From: Aphanocapsa lilacina HA4352-LM1
GTDB lineage: Bacteria > Cyanobacteriota > Cyanobacteriia > Gloeobacterales > Gloeobacteraceae
Reading direction: 5' to 3'
Assembly (NCBI GenBank): GCA_019359725.1
Contig: JAHHGR010000025.1
Span: forward strand, 1 to 57,569
DNA length: 57,569 bases
The first letter of the stretch is position 1. Each line of letters starts with the position of its first letter. The notes beneath the pieces were generated by a model. That model saw only the letters and a list, made by a program, of their open reading frames with translations. It had not been told where the DNA came from and did not search any database. The translations under genes and the position numbers were made by a program. Shown one piece after another: positions 20,489-29,770 of this stretch.

Positions 20489-21490
20489 ATGCGCGTCGTT
20501 CAGTTTCGCGCTTTCGGTGAATCTGAGGTGCTCGAAGTTGCCGATGTGGCGCTCCCGAAGCCCCGCCGCGGCGAAATCGCCGTGGACGTCCGCTACGCGG
20601 GGGTCAATTTCGCCGATATCATGTTGCGGCGGGGTGCCCTGGCGGGCACGCCGTTGCCCACGGTGCCAGGGCTCGAAGTCGCCGGCACCGTCGCTGAGAT
20701 TGGGCCCGGGGTGAGCGGATTTGCCTACGGCGAGCCGGTGGCAGCCTTTTCATGGACACCCGGCAAAGCGATGGGCGGCTATGCGGAGCGGGTTGTGCTC
20801 GACTCCCACCTCGCCGTGCCGCTGCGCAGGGCCGAGCGGGAACTCGGATACGAAGAAGGGGCCGGCTTTGCCTGCGCCGCCGTTACCGCTTACCAGTTGC
20901 TGGCCGATGTCGCCCGGCTCCGACCGGGCGAAACCGTGCTCGTCCAATCCGCCGCCGGCGGGGTGGGATCGCTGGCGGTCCAGTTCGCCCGCGCCCTCGG
21001 CGCTTCGCGTATTTTCGGTGTGGTCGGCTCTGCGTCCAAGGTGGAGGTCGCTCTGGCCGCCGGTTGCGACCAGGTCGTCCTGCGCGAAGGCTCGATAGAG
21101 GCGGTGCGCTCGTTCACCGGCGGCCGCGGTGTCGACATCGCGCTTGAGAGCGTCGGGGGCGACAGCCTGGCGGCTTGTCTGCAGGTGCTCGCTCCGTTCG
21201 GGCGCGTCGCGTACTTCGGCGACGCTTCCGGGGCCGGTCCGATTGCTCTGCCGGCGTTCGACCTGTGGTTCGGGACCAAGGGCGTGCTCGGATACAACAT
21301 CGGTGGCCTCGCCGCCGCTTCGCCCGAAAATTGGAACGGCGCGGCCAACCGCGCCATCGAACTGATCGCCAACGGCGCGGTGCGGCTTGTGCCGACGCGG
21401 ATCTACCCGCTGGAGCGGGCAGCCGAGGCCCAGCAGGCCCTCGAAACGCGCGCCTCGACCGGCAAGATGCTGCTCCAGGTCACAGGCTGA
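20489..21490 (+). CDS. Zinc-independent quinone oxidoreductase (MDR family)
   Basis: 333-aa medium-chain reductase that should reduce quinones or alpha,beta-unsaturated carbonyls with NADPH. The N-terminal GroES-like domain has VRYAGVNFADIMLRRG. The nucleotide fold has ETVLVQSAAGGVGSLAVQFAR near residues 148-168. There is no Cys cluster for structural or catalytic zinc, as in QOR/zeta-crystallin. The ATG follows GGGGAGGGGAC. It diverges from the SDR/ABM unit and converges on the LysR gene at 21506. Confidence 0.88.
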   Translation: MRVVQFRAFGESEVLEVADVALPKPRRGEIAVDVRYAGVNFADIMLRRGALAGTPLPTVPGLEVAGTVAEIGPGVSGFAYGEPVAAFSWTPGKAMGGYAERVVLDSHLAVPLRRAERELGYEEGAGFACAAVTAYQLLADVARLRPGETVLVQSAAGGVGSLAVQFARALGASRIFGVVGSASKVEVALAAGCDQVVLREGSIEAVRSFTGGRGVDIALESVGGDSLAACLQVLAPFGRVAYFGDASGAGPIALPAFDLWFGTKGVLGYNIGGLAAASPENWNGAANRAIELIANGAVRLVPTRIYPLERAAEAQQALETRASTGKMLLQVTG

Positions 21491-21505
21491 GGTGCGGGGA
21501 AAATC

Positions 21506-22471
21506 TTAGCGTCTCGCCGAGGGCGGCGGGGCAGGTACCGGGAGCCTGTCCCAGGGCGGCGGATCTGCAAAGGTTTTGACCAGTAAATCGACAGCGCTGC
21601 GCACCTTGGTGGACAGCTGCCGGGCTGAAGGGTAGACAGCGTGGACAGCTGTCGGTTCGAATTCGTGCTCCGGCAAGACACGCACCAGCTCGCCGCGCAT
21701 CAACAGATCCACAGCCACAAACGTCGCGGTCGGACAGATGCCCAGGCCTTCGAGGGCCGCTTCGAGGAGGGCATCGCCGTTGTTTGCAATCAACCGGCCC
21801 GTCACCGAGACGCTCGTGGTGCCTTCTGGCCCGACCAGCCGCCAGTCGCGCGGCCGGGTGAGCGCCGTGAATATCAAACAGGAATGCCGGGTGAGATCGG
21901 CCGGGCGCACAGGGATGCCGGCGCGGGCCAGATAATCGGGGCTTGCGACGAGGATGCGCCGGTTGGTGCAAAGGCGTCTGGCGATCAGCCGGGAGTCCGG
22001 CAGGGCACCGATGCGCAGGGCAAGGTCGATCCCCTCCTCGATCAGATCGACGAACCGGTCGGTCAGGGTCAGCTCGACGGCAAGTTCGGGAAACTGCCGC
22101 ATCAGGCGGCCGATCAAAGGCGCTACGTGCAGCCGACCGAACACCACCGGCACGCTCAGCTTCAAAGTGCCCCGCGGCTGGAGGTTCGCCGCCGCCACTT
22201 CCGCCTCGGCTTCGGCAACGTCCGCCAGGATCTGTAGGGCCCGGGCGTGGTAGATAGCGCCCGCCTCGGTCAGCGACAACTTGCGGGTGGAGCGCTGCAG
22301 CAGCCGCGCACCCAGGCGCAGCTCAAGGCGGGAGATGATGCGACTGACGGCCGAGGGGGTGAGGTTGTGTTCTTCAGCGGCCCGTGCAAAGCTGCCGAAA
22401 TTGACGACGCAGGCAAAGATGGCCATGTCGTTCGTGTCGCTCGGGAGTGCCCTGTTTCTTGCCTGTGTCAT
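21506..22471 (-). CDS. LysR-family regulator (DmlR/PgrR-like)
   Basis: About 321 aa. The ATG at 22471 has AGGAG eight bases upstream; a 25-residue extension to 22546 has no support. HTH: MAIFACVVNFGSFARAAEEH then LTPSAVSRIISRLE, followed by LGARLLQRSTRKLSLTEAG, which is typical of the DmlR/CrgA subgroup. That group often controls adjacent oxidoreductases. It converges with the quinone oxidoreductase (15 bases apart), and its likely target is the palindrome at 20261-20281. GC content is normal, unlike the other LysR gene. Confidence 0.87.
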   Translation of the reverse strand: MTQARNRALPSDTNDMAIFACVVNFGSFARAAEEHNLTPSAVSRIISRLELRLGARLLQRSTRKLSLTEAGAIYHARALQILADVAEAEAEVAAANLQPRGTLKLSVPVVFGRLHVAPLIGRLMRQFPELAVELTLTDRFVDLIEEGIDLALRIGALPDSRLIARRLCTNRRILVASPDYLARAGIPVRPADLTRHSCLIFTALTRPRDWRLVGPEGTTSVSVTGRLIANNGDALLEAALEGLGICPTATFVAVDLLMRGELVRVLPEHEFEPTAVHAVYPSARQLSTKVRSAVDLLVKTFADPPPWDRLPVPAPPPSARR

Positions 22472-22576
22472 CCAGGCGCTCCTGACGGCGGCGCTGTGGG
22501 AAGGTCGGCAATTCTCAGCAATCCTACCACGTGGCACAGCGATCAAGCCCTCGCTGGAATTTTATCCTCCCAGGGG

Positions 22577-23647
22577 CTAATGCACCTGGCGAAACGCACA
22601 CCCCACCGCTTGCTGCAAGTGTTTGAACCCGGAGCGCTCCATGTGGGCAGCCAGGCCGGCGAGGATGCGGCGCACCATCCAGGGGCCTTCGTAAATCCAG
22701 CCGGTATAGACCTGCAGCAGGCTGGCGCCATGGGTAATTTTCTCCCAGGCGTCCTCGCCGCTGAAGATGCCTCCCACGCCGACAATCGGTAACTGCCCCT
22801 CGGTGCGCTTCCAGATGTGGGCGACGACTGCGGTGGAACGGGTGCGCAGCGGCGCTCCGCTCAGTCCTCCCGTCTGTTGAATATCGCTTTTCAAGCCCGT
22901 GCGGGCGATCGTCGTGTTGGTGGCGATCACACCCGCCAGGCGGTGCTCGCCGCACAGATCGACCACCGCATCGATAGCCTCCCAACCCAGATCCGGGGCA
23001 ATCTTGACCAGCAGCGGTTTGCATGCGCTATTCGCAAATTGCAAACGGGCCAGGATTTCCCCCAGGCGGTCCGCCTGCTGCAGTTCGCGCAATCCCGGCG
23101 TGTTGGGGGAGCTGACGTTGAGGACAAAATAATCGCCCAGACCGTAGAGCCGCTCAAAACTGTACAGATAATCGTCGCTCGCCTGCTCCAGCGGCGTCAC
23201 TTTCGACTTGCCCAGGTTGATTCCGATCGGGATCCCCCACTGTCGCCCCGCCAGCCGCGACGCCAGGGCATCGGCCCCGCCGTTGTTGAAACCCATGCGG
23301 TTAATAGCCGCCCGATCGGCAGGTAGCCGAAATAGGCGCGGGCGGGAATTGCCGGGCTGGGCGTAGCGGGTGACGGTACCCACTTCCGCAAAACCGAAAC
23401 CCAGGTGTTCCCAGGCGCCAAGCGCCTCGGCGTTTTTGTCGAATCCGGCTGCGAGTCCGAGCGGATTGGCAAAAGACAGTCCCCACAGCTTTACCGCCAA
23501 CCGAGGATCCGGGTATCCAAATACTGAATCCAACCGCCCGACCCAGGGCTGCTCCGCCGCCCAGGCCAGTGCACCGAGCGCCCGGCGATGGGCATCCTCC
23601 GGATCGGCCCGAAAGAGCAATGGACGCACCAGCCGGTAAAAGTCCAC
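22577..23647 (-). CDS. pyrD: Dihydroorotate dehydrogenase (quinone), class 2
   Basis: Fourth step of pyrimidine synthesis, oxidising dihydroorotate with quinone at the membrane; 356 aa. The GTG start at 23647 overlaps the MOSC stop by one base. The N-terminal amphipathic helix (FYRLVRPLLFRADPEDAHR) is the class 2 membrane tunnel. FMN-binding GLAAGFDKNAEAL follows, then FNNGGADAL, and the catalytic Ser is in NVSSPNTPGLREL near 175-187. Late motifs NTTIAR and GVGGIFSGEDA complete the FMN site. Confidence 0.95.
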   Translation of the reverse strand: MDFYRLVRPLLFRADPEDAHRRALGALAWAAEQPWVGRLDSVFGYPDPRLAVKLWGLSFANPLGLAAGFDKNAEALGAWEHLGFGFAEVGTVTRYAQPGNSRPRLFRLPADRAAINRMGFNNGGADALASRLAGRQWGIPIGINLGKSKVTPLEQASDDYLYSFERLYGLGDYFVLNVSSPNTPGLRELQQADRLGEILARLQFANSACKPLLVKIAPDLGWEAIDAVVDLCGEHRLAGVIATNTTIARTGLKSDIQQTGGLSGAPLRTRSTAVVAHIWKRTEGQLPIVGVGGIFSGEDAWEKITHGASLLQVYTGWIYEGPWMVRRILAGLAAHMERSGFKHLQQAVGCAFRQVH

Positions 23648-24462
23648 TAGACAGGCCCGGCAAGGGCGACCATTTCGACCGCATCGCCCAGGGCGAGCCG
23701 ACCGGGGGAGGTATGGACCATGTTCTGGCCGAAGATCTGGCCCTTGTCGATTTGCCGGTAGGCGGCCAGGGTGCGCAGGGGCTCCTCACCCGTGGGGCGG
23801 GCGGTCTGTTGATCGATGGTCGTGATCTTGCAGCGTACGCAGGGTTTGGCGGCGCGCAGGATCACTTTGCCCACGCGCACGGCGGGCCAGGTGTCCTCGG
23901 CGTAGGGCTCGCAGCCGCTCACCACCAGATTGGGCCGAAAGCGGTCCATGGGAATCGGCTCCGCGAGGCGGGCATTGAGATCCGCCAGCGAAGCTTCCGA
24001 GAGGACCAAAAGCGGATAGCCGTCGGCAAAGCCCACCTGGGATCCGGGCGGAGCGTAGCGGGGGTTGACCGGCCGCACCCAATCGGGATCCATGCGCACC
24101 AGACGGCAGGGGGTCTGGAGCAGCGCGCCGAACCAGCGGGCCGCTTCCTCGCCTTGATCGATCGCTGCGCACCGGTCGCCCCAGACGGTCACCTCGACGG
24201 CGGCACCCGGCTGGGGGGCAAGGGGCACTTCGATAGGTTCCATCCCCGGGGCGCTGAGCCGCAGCCGCGTCTCGGTGAGCGCCGTTTCGACCAGGGCGAG
24301 CCGCGCGTAGCTGCGCTGGCTGACAAAGGTGCCGCGCTCGTTGACCACCATCCACTCGCGATCCAAACGGATGCCCCGGGTACCCAGTTCGGCCGCCTCC
24401 AGGGCGATCCCCCGGCAGGATTTGACCGGATAGACGAACAGGCCCGAGACGTGGGTGGCCAT
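23647..24462 (-). CDS. MOSC-domain protein (YcbX-like)
   Basis: 271 aa with the N-terminal MOSC beta-barrel (VSGLFVYPVKSCRGIALEAAEL) and the C-terminal MOSC domain (RFRPNLVVSG and the conserved Cys in KPCVRCKITTID). These proteins use molybdenum cofactor and are linked to reduction of N-hydroxylated compounds. The C-terminal ferredoxin domain of some relatives is absent. It starts directly after gyrA with no gap and overlaps pyrD by one base. Confidence 0.85.
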   Translation of the reverse strand: MATHVSGLFVYPVKSCRGIALEAAELGTRGIRLDREWMVVNERGTFVSQRSYARLALVETALTETRLRLSAPGMEPIEVPLAPQPGAAVEVTVWGDRCAAIDQGEEAARWFGALLQTPCRLVRMDPDWVRPVNPRYAPPGSQVGFADGYPLLVLSEASLADLNARLAEPIPMDRFRPNLVVSGCEPYAEDTWPAVRVGKVILRAAKPCVRCKITTIDQQTARPTGEEPLRTLAAYRQIDKGQIFGQNMVHTSPGRLALGDAVEMVALAGPV

Positions 24463-26982
24463 CTATTCTTCTGCTTCCTCTTCTTCTTCGGCAGCAAAGG
24501 TGCCGCCGTCTTCGGCCGACTCCGGCACCACGGCGACGCCTACGATCGTATCGTCTTCGTCGAGCCGCTGTACCCGCACCCCGGTGGCCGCCCGCGACTG
24601 CTGGGAGATTTCTTCACTTTGCTGACGGATGATCACCCCCCGGGCAGTGACGATCATCAGCTCATCCTCGCAGCTCACCACGCGCAAGGCTGCCAGTTCG
24701 TCCCCCTGGTCGCGGAACTTGGTGGCGATCACCCCCATGCCGCCCCGGTTCTGGGCGCGAAACTCGCTGAAGGGCACGCGCTTGCCGAAGCCGTCAGCGG
24801 TGACCACCAGCACCCAGGGGCCGCACTCGCCGTTCACCTCGGCCCGCTCGCGCTGCTCGCAGCTCAAGATGTCCATGCTCACCAGCTCGTCGCCCTTGCG
24901 CAGTTCCATCGACTTGACGCCGCGGGCGGTGCGGCCCAGGGGCCGCAATTGCTCTTCATCGGCGCGAAAGCGAATCGCCATCCCGGCGCGCGAACCGACC
25001 AGGATGTCGTCCTCGGCGCGCGCCCGGCGCACCCAGCGCAACTCGTCGCCCTCTTCGAGGCCGATGGCGATGAGGCCGTTGGCCCGCAGGTTGGCAAAAG
25101 CGGCCAGGGCCGTTTTTTTGATAAAGCCCGTGCGGGTGAGCATCACCAGAAATTCGTCGCTCGCAAATTCCTGCACCGGCACAATTGAAGTTACCTTCTC
25201 CTCGATCGGAATGGGCAGCAGCTGCACGACGGGCGTGCCCTTGGCGGTGCGCGAACCGGCCGGGATTTGGTAGCCGCGCAGGGCGTAGACGACGCCCCGG
25301 TTGGTGAAAAACAGCACCGTGTCGTGGTTGCAGCAGGTGATAAAGTGCTCGACCGCGTCGTCCTCGCGCATGCGGGCGCCGGATTTGCCGCGGGTGGCCC
25401 GCCGCTGGCGATCAAACGTATCGACGGGCAGCCGCTTGATATAGCCCTGCTCCGTCACCAGCACCACCATCTCCTGATTGGCGATGAGGTCGGTGTCGTC
25501 GATCTCGCCCTCGGCCTTTTCGATGATCGTGCGGCGCGGATCATTCAGGCGCTGCTTGGCGGCGAGCAACTCGTCGCGGATGATCTGGTCGATGCGCTCG
25601 CGCCGCTCCAGCACATCGCTGAGATCGGCGATTTTGGCGAGCAATTCGCGGTGTTCCGCCTCGATGCGCCCCGCCTCCATGCCGGTGAGTCGCCGAAGCT
25701 GCATCTGCAAAATCGCTTCGGCCTGGGCCTCGCTCAGCTCGAAGCGGTTCACCAGTTCGGCGCGCGCGGAGGCGGTGTCGTCGGCGGCGCGAATCAAGGC
25801 GATCACCGATTCGAGGTTGGCAAGCGCCACCAGCATCCCCATCAAAATGTGGTCGCGCTCGCGGGCCTTGCGCAGCTCGTAGTGGGTGCGGCGGGTGATC
25901 ACTTCGGCGCGAAAATCGATAAAAGTCTGCAGGAACTCCTTTAAATTCAGCAGGCGCGGCTCGCCGTTGACCAAGGCCAGCATGTTGCAGCCGAAGTTGG
26001 TCTGCAGGGGCGTCAGTTTGAAGAGGTTGTTGAGCACCACCCGCGGGTAGGCGTCGCGCTTCAGTTCGATGACCGCCCGCAAGCCGTCGCGGTCCGATTC
26101 GTCGCGGATGTCGCTGATGCCGTCGATGCGCTTGTCGTTGACCAGTTCGGCGATCTTTTCGATGAGGGCCGCTTTGCAAACTTGATAAGGCAATTCGGTG
26201 ATCACGATCGCCTCGCGATCCGGTCGGCCGCGCACCTGAATCGTCTCGATGGCCGCCACGCCGCGCATCGTGATCGAGCCGCGGCCAGTGGTGTAGGCTT
26301 CGCGAATGCCTGACTGGCCCAAGATCGTGCCACCGGTCGGAAAATCGGGGCCGGGAATGTAGCGCATCAACTCGGGAAGGCTCAAATTGGGGTTGGCGAG
26401 CAGCGCGACCACCCCATCTACCAGTTCGCCCAGGTGGTGGGGGGGAATATTGGTGGCCATGCCGACGGCGATCCCGGCGCTGCCGTTGAGCAACAGCTGC
26501 GGCAAGCGCGAGGGGAGCACCGTGGGCTCCTGCTGCGAACCGTCGAAGTTGTCGCTAAAATCGACCGTCTCCGCTTCGAGATCGGCCAGCAGCGTGTCGC
26601 GGGTGAGGGGGGTCAGGCGGCACTCGGTGTAGCGCATCGCCGCGGGCGGGTCGTTGTCGACCGAGCCAAAGTTGCCGTGGCCGTCGATGAGCAAATAGCG
26701 GGTCGAAAAATCTTGCGCTAGGCGCACCAGCGCGTCGTAGACCGCCGAGTCGCCGTGGGGGTGGTATTTGCCCAAGACATCGCCGACGACGCGGGCGCAT
26801 TTGCGGTACGGGCGGTCCGGCCCCAGACCCAGTTCGTGCATCGCAAAGAGAATACGCCGGTGCACCGGTTTGAGACCGTCGCGGGCATCGGGCAGCGCCC
26901 GCCCGACAATCACGCTCATCGCATATTCGAGGTAGGAGCGCTGCATCTCGTTGCGCAGGTTGGTCGGGATGATCGTCGTCAT
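24463..26982 (-). CDS. gyrA: DNA gyrase subunit A
   Basis: 839 aa, the breakage-reunion subunit of a type IIA topoisomerase. The catalytic Tyr is at 118 (AAMRYTE). The quinolone-determining region has Ser79 and Asp83 in [13 protein letters not shown], the sensitive-type residues. The C-terminal beta-pinwheel is present, but the GyrA box near residue 525 reads QRRATRG rather than QRRGGKG; ATRGK is found in cyanobacterial and plastid-type GyrA. An acidic Glu-rich tail ends the protein. It leads a minus-strand unit with the MOSC gene and pyrD. Confidence 0.93.
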   Translation of the reverse strand: MTTIIPTNLRNEMQRSYLEYAMSVIVGRALPDARDGLKPVHRRILFAMHELGLGPDRPYRKCARVVGDVLGKYHPHGDSAVYDALVRLAQDFSTRYLLIDGHGNFGSVDNDPPAAMRYTECRLTPLTRDTLLADLEAETVDFSDNFDGSQQEPTVLPSRLPQLLLNGSAGIAVGMATNIPPHHLGELVDGVVALLANPNLSLPELMRYIPGPDFPTGGTILGQSGIREAYTTGRGSITMRGVAAIETIQVRGRPDREAIVITELPYQVCKAALIEKIAELVNDKRIDGISDIRDESDRDGLRAVIELKRDAYPRVVLNNLFKLTPLQTNFGCNMLALVNGEPRLLNLKEFLQTFIDFRAEVITRRTHYELRKARERDHILMGMLVALANLESVIALIRAADDTASARAELVNRFELSEAQAEAILQMQLRRLTGMEAGRIEAEHRELLAKIADLSDVLERRERIDQIIRDELLAAKQRLNDPRRTIIEKAEGEIDDTDLIANQEMVVLVTEQGYIKRLPVDTFDRQRRATRGKSGARMREDDAVEHFITCCNHDTVLFFTNRGVVYALRGYQIPAGSRTAKGTPVVQLLPIPIEEKVTSIVPVQEFASDEFLVMLTRTGFIKKTALAAFANLRANGLIAIGLEEGDELRWVRRARAEDDILVGSRAGMAIRFRADEEQLRPLGRTARGVKSMELRKGDELVSMDILSCEQRERAEVNGECGPWVLVVTADGFGKRVPFSEFRAQNRGGMGVIATKFRDQGDELAALRVVSCEDELMIVTARGVIIRQQSEEISQQSRAATGVRVQRLDEDDTIVGVAVVPESAEDGGTFAAEEEEEAEE

Positions 26983-27119
26983 GTACCTGTGGGCTCCCAG
27001 ATAAGATGACCGCCCGCCTCCCTGCGCTCATGGCGTCGGTGAAACGGGCGATCAATGCGGCTTAAAATGTCCAATGCATTACATTATCTTAGCATTTTGC
27101 CCCGCTCGCCGGGCCGGTT

Positions 27120-27404
27120 TCAGGGCTTGAGGGCAAGGCTCACGTAGGCGCGGACGGTGCCGTCGGGATCGTTCAGGTGCAGCACCGTCAGCGTCGCGGG
27201 CAGATTCTCCTCGGTTTTCTCGTCGATCGGGTTCATCACCACCCGCCCGGCCTCGCGCTCCGCTATGACGTGGCGGGTCAGTTGCTCGACGCTCAATCCG
27301 AACGCTTCGCCGATGGACCGCAGCGATAGGAAGGGATAGCCGAATTTCCCCTCCTGCGCCTCTGAGAGTGCCTTGAGCTGCTTCTGAAACTCCCGCTGAT
27401 CCAC
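27120..27404 (-). CDS. Conserved small protein of unknown function
   Basis: 94 aa, predicted soluble and largely helical at the N-terminus, with a beta-rich C-terminus (LPATLTVLHL, TVRAYVSLAL). The segment SIGEAFGLSVEQLTRHVIAERE resembles a small HTH, but I do not recognise a family. It starts seven bases after the nucleotidyltransferase stop, so it is probably co-transcribed with it. A sugar-nucleotide related role is only a guess from this position. Confidence 0.6.
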   Translation of the reverse strand: MDQREFQKQLKALSEAQEGKFGYPFLSLRSIGEAFGLSVEQLTRHVIAEREAGRVVMNPIDEKTEENLPATLTVLHLNDPDGTVRAYVSLALKP

Positions 27405-27411
27405 GCCCTGT

Positions 27412-28395
27412 CTACAGCGTCGGTACGCCGAGTGCTACTTGTTTATCATTTCCGTAGATCGAGCGCACCAGTTCGTCTGCCACGGTCAGCGAAATTTGCT
27501 CCGCCGCCCAGACGATGCTGTCGAAGACCGTCGCCCCCGAGCGCACCACGCAGCCGTCGCCGATGCAGCTGTATCCCATCACCACCGCACCGCGCTCGAT
27601 GTGGCAGTTCTCGCCAATCAGGGCGTGGCTGGAGAGGATCGCCCCCGGCTCGATCACGGTGCCTTCGCCGATGCGTTGCTTGAGGTGCGGGTGGCAGAGC
27701 AGATCCCAGTGGGTGTAGAGGTACTGGCCCAGGGTACCGACGTCGGACCAGTAGTCGCCTGTGCGCATCGCGAACACCGGCGCCCCCTTTTCGACCAGGG
27801 CCGGGAACAGATCTTTGCCGAAATCGTAGAACCGCCCCTCGGGAATCCAGTCGAAGACCGCCGGTTCGAAGACATAGATGCCTGTATTGGCCAGGTTGCA
27901 GCGCTCGGTACCGGCGGCGGGCTTCTCTTGGAACGACTGGATCTGCCCCGCCCCGTCGGTGACGACGATGCCGAAGCGGCTCGGATCGCCCACTTCTTTG
28001 ACCGCCATGGTTGCAATCGCCCCATGGGCTTTGTGGAAATACACCAGACGGGTGATGTCCAAGTCGGTGACCACGTCGCCGGAAATCACCAGAAACGTAT
28101 CATCCCCCAGAAATTGTGCCTGGCGGCGCACACCGCCCGCCGTGCCCATCAGCTCCTTTTCCCAGGAATAATCGAGGCGCACACCGTACTGAGAACCATC
28201 CTCGAAATGGCGGCTGATCTTCTCGCCCTTGTAGTGCAGATTGGCCACGACCTCGTCAAAACCGTGGGTGCGGCACAGATCGAGCACACGGGCCATCACC
28301 GGCCGGTTGAGCACCGGCACCAGCGGCTTGGGGATGTCATCGGTGAAGGGCCGCAGGCGGGTGCCCTTGCCAGCGGCGAGCACGAAGGCTTTCAT
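27412..28395 (-). CDS. NDP-sugar pyrophosphorylase (mannose-1-phosphate guanylyltransferase-like)
   Basis: 327 aa. The ATG at 28395 has GAGGA about eight bases upstream and opens MKAFVLAAGKGTRLRPFTDD, the activating loop of nucleotidyltransferases. PKPLVPVLNRP, WEKELMGTAGGVR and the metal-binding SGDVVTDLD follow. The C-terminal part is a left-handed beta-helix of hexapeptide repeats (GEGTVIEPGAILSSHALIGE). It makes an activated sugar (GDP-mannose or a related NDP-sugar) for cell-surface glycans. Nucleotide specificity cannot be fixed from sequence alone. Confidence 0.85.
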   Translation of the reverse strand: MKAFVLAAGKGTRLRPFTDDIPKPLVPVLNRPVMARVLDLCRTHGFDEVVANLHYKGEKISRHFEDGSQYGVRLDYSWEKELMGTAGGVRRQAQFLGDDTFLVISGDVVTDLDITRLVYFHKAHGAIATMAVKEVGDPSRFGIVVTDGAGQIQSFQEKPAAGTERCNLANTGIYVFEPAVFDWIPEGRFYDFGKDLFPALVEKGAPVFAMRTGDYWSDVGTLGQYLYTHWDLLCHPHLKQRIGEGTVIEPGAILSSHALIGENCHIERGAVVMGYSCIGDGCVVRSGATVFDSIVWAAEQISLTVADELVRSIYGNDKQVALGVPTL

Positions 28396-28522
28396 GGGTG
28401 GTTCCTCGCACAAAGGTCGGCTGACAAGCTCAATGGATAATGCAATGTTTCAACCCCATACATTTCGTCAAGTCCAGTTATATTCCCATAGGAACATAGT
28501 AAAGGCTCAGTTACCTTCTGTC

Positions 28523-29749
28523 CTACACCAAAAGCATGAAGACTTCGTTGGACAGCAGCAGTCCCTCCGGGACGCTCAGGCGCAGGCGGCCGTCGCATAG
28601 TATCAACAGTCCCCGCTCCAGGGCGCTTTGCAACGCAGCGAGCCGGCGGGCGACGGCGCGGTGGCCGAAGCGCTGCACAAGCGCATTCACCGCCACCCCT
28701 TCGAGCAGCCGCAGGCCCAACAGCAGCGTGTCGGACAGGGCTTCCTCGGGCATGACCGGTGCACCCGCCGGAAACTCGCCCCCCTCGACCCAGGCAAAAT
28801 AATCGTGCAACCGGCGCGGCCTCTCGACGCGCGCCCCCCGGACATAACCGGTCGCACCGTTGCCGATCCCGTAGTAGGGCCGGTTGTCCCAGTAAACCCG
28901 GTTGTGGCGGCAGCGAAAACCGGGCCGGGCAAAATTGGCAATCTCATACTGCCGGTAGCCGTGCGCCTGCAACCGCTCGCAGGCGCGCAGGTACATCGTG
29001 ACAGTGTCGTCGTCGCCCGGAAGCGGCGCCTGTCCCCCCAGGAACTCCCGGCCAAAAGGGGTCTCTTCTTCGAGAATCAGGTCGTAGAGCGACAGGTGGG
29101 CGGGCTCCAGCCGCAAAACCTCCGCGAGCGAAAACTCCCAATCGGCAAGGCTCTGGTGGGGCAGGCCAAAGATGAGGTCGAGGTTAAAATTCTCGAAACC
29201 TGCCGCCCGCACGGTCGCCACGGAGGAATAAACGTCCTCCAATCCGTGGGAACGACCGCAAAGGGCGAGCAGGTGGGGCTGAAACGCCTGGACGCCGACG
29301 CTCAGGCGGTTGACCCCCAGCGAGCGGTAACCGGTGAGTTTCTTGCAGTCAAAAGTGCCGGGGTTGGCCTCCAGCGAAATTTCGGCATCGGGGGCAAAAC
29401 CGCCGAAGTGTTCCCGCAGAGCTGCCAGAACGCGTCCGAGTTGTTCGACCGACAACAGCGACGGCGTGCCGCCTCCGAAGTAGACCGTATCGAGTCCCTG
29501 GCCCTCGCTCGGGGTCAAGGCGATCTCCGCCAGCAAAAAGCGCACGTACTTTTCGAGCAGCCCTTCGGTACCGACGGTCACCGCAAAGTCGCAGTAGCGG
29601 CAGCGCGTGCGACAAAACGGAATGTGCAAGTAGGCGGCAGTGGGCAGTCCACCGAAGCGCCCCGGGCAAGTTTGAGGAAGTGTTGCACAGAGAGGATGCG
29701 GGACGGTAGAGGCTATAATCTGTGTGTTCGCCTCGTCCTGTCGTTCCAT
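28523..29749 (-). CDS. hemW: HemW, radical SAM heme chaperone
   Basis: 408 aa, previously annotated as oxygen-independent coproporphyrinogen oxidase. The radical SAM signature CRTRCRYCDF is near residue 48, with GGGTPSLL, SLEANPGTF and NRLSVGVQAF in HemN/HemW order. The C-terminal HemW domain is RYEIANFARPG-like here (YRQYEIANFARPGFRCRHN). It lacks the longer N-terminal extension of true HemN, supporting HemW, which delivers heme. The ATG at 29749 is the only in-frame start before the motif; the initial 40 residues are non-conserved. It diverges from the PIN/TRAM gene. Confidence 0.88.
   Translation of the reverse strand: MERQDEANTQIIASTVPHPLCATLPQTCPGRFGGLPTAAYLHIPFCRTRCRYCDFAVTVGTEGLLEKYVRFLLAEIALTPSEGQGLDTVYFGGGTPSLLSVEQLGRVLAALREHFGGFAPDAEISLEANPGTFDCKKLTGYRSLGVNRLSVGVQAFQPHLLALCGRSHGLEDVYSSVATVRAAGFENFNLDLIFGLPHQSLADWEFSLAEVLRLEPAHLSLYDLILEEETPFGREFLGGQAPLPGDDDTVTMYLRACERLQAHGYRQYEIANFARPGFRCRHNRVYWDNRPYYGIGNGATGYVRGARVERPRRLHDYFAWVEGGEFPAGAPVMPEEALSDTLLLGLRLLEGVAVNALVQRFGHRAVARRLAALQSALERGLLILCDGRLRLSVPEGLLLSNEVFMLLV
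29714..29719 (+). promoter_or_regulatory. Consensus -10 box for PIN/TRAM gene
   Basis: A perfect TATAAT lies 51 bases upstream of the ATG at 29771, inside the first codons of the divergent hemW. No good -35 is at the usual spacing (TTGCAC at 29683-29688 is too far away). The position suits a transcript with a leader of about 45 bases. Confidence 0.45.
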
Positions 29750-29770
29750 TCGCGAGCGGAATTGTTCCGG

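Noticed and set aside
21650..21670. GGTTCGAATTC resembling a tRNA T-loop
   Set aside because: Lies inside the LysR coding region and no cloverleaf can be drawn around it.
23569..25188. 539-codon plus-strand frame
   Set aside because: Antisense to MOSC and gyrA, both clearly recognised.
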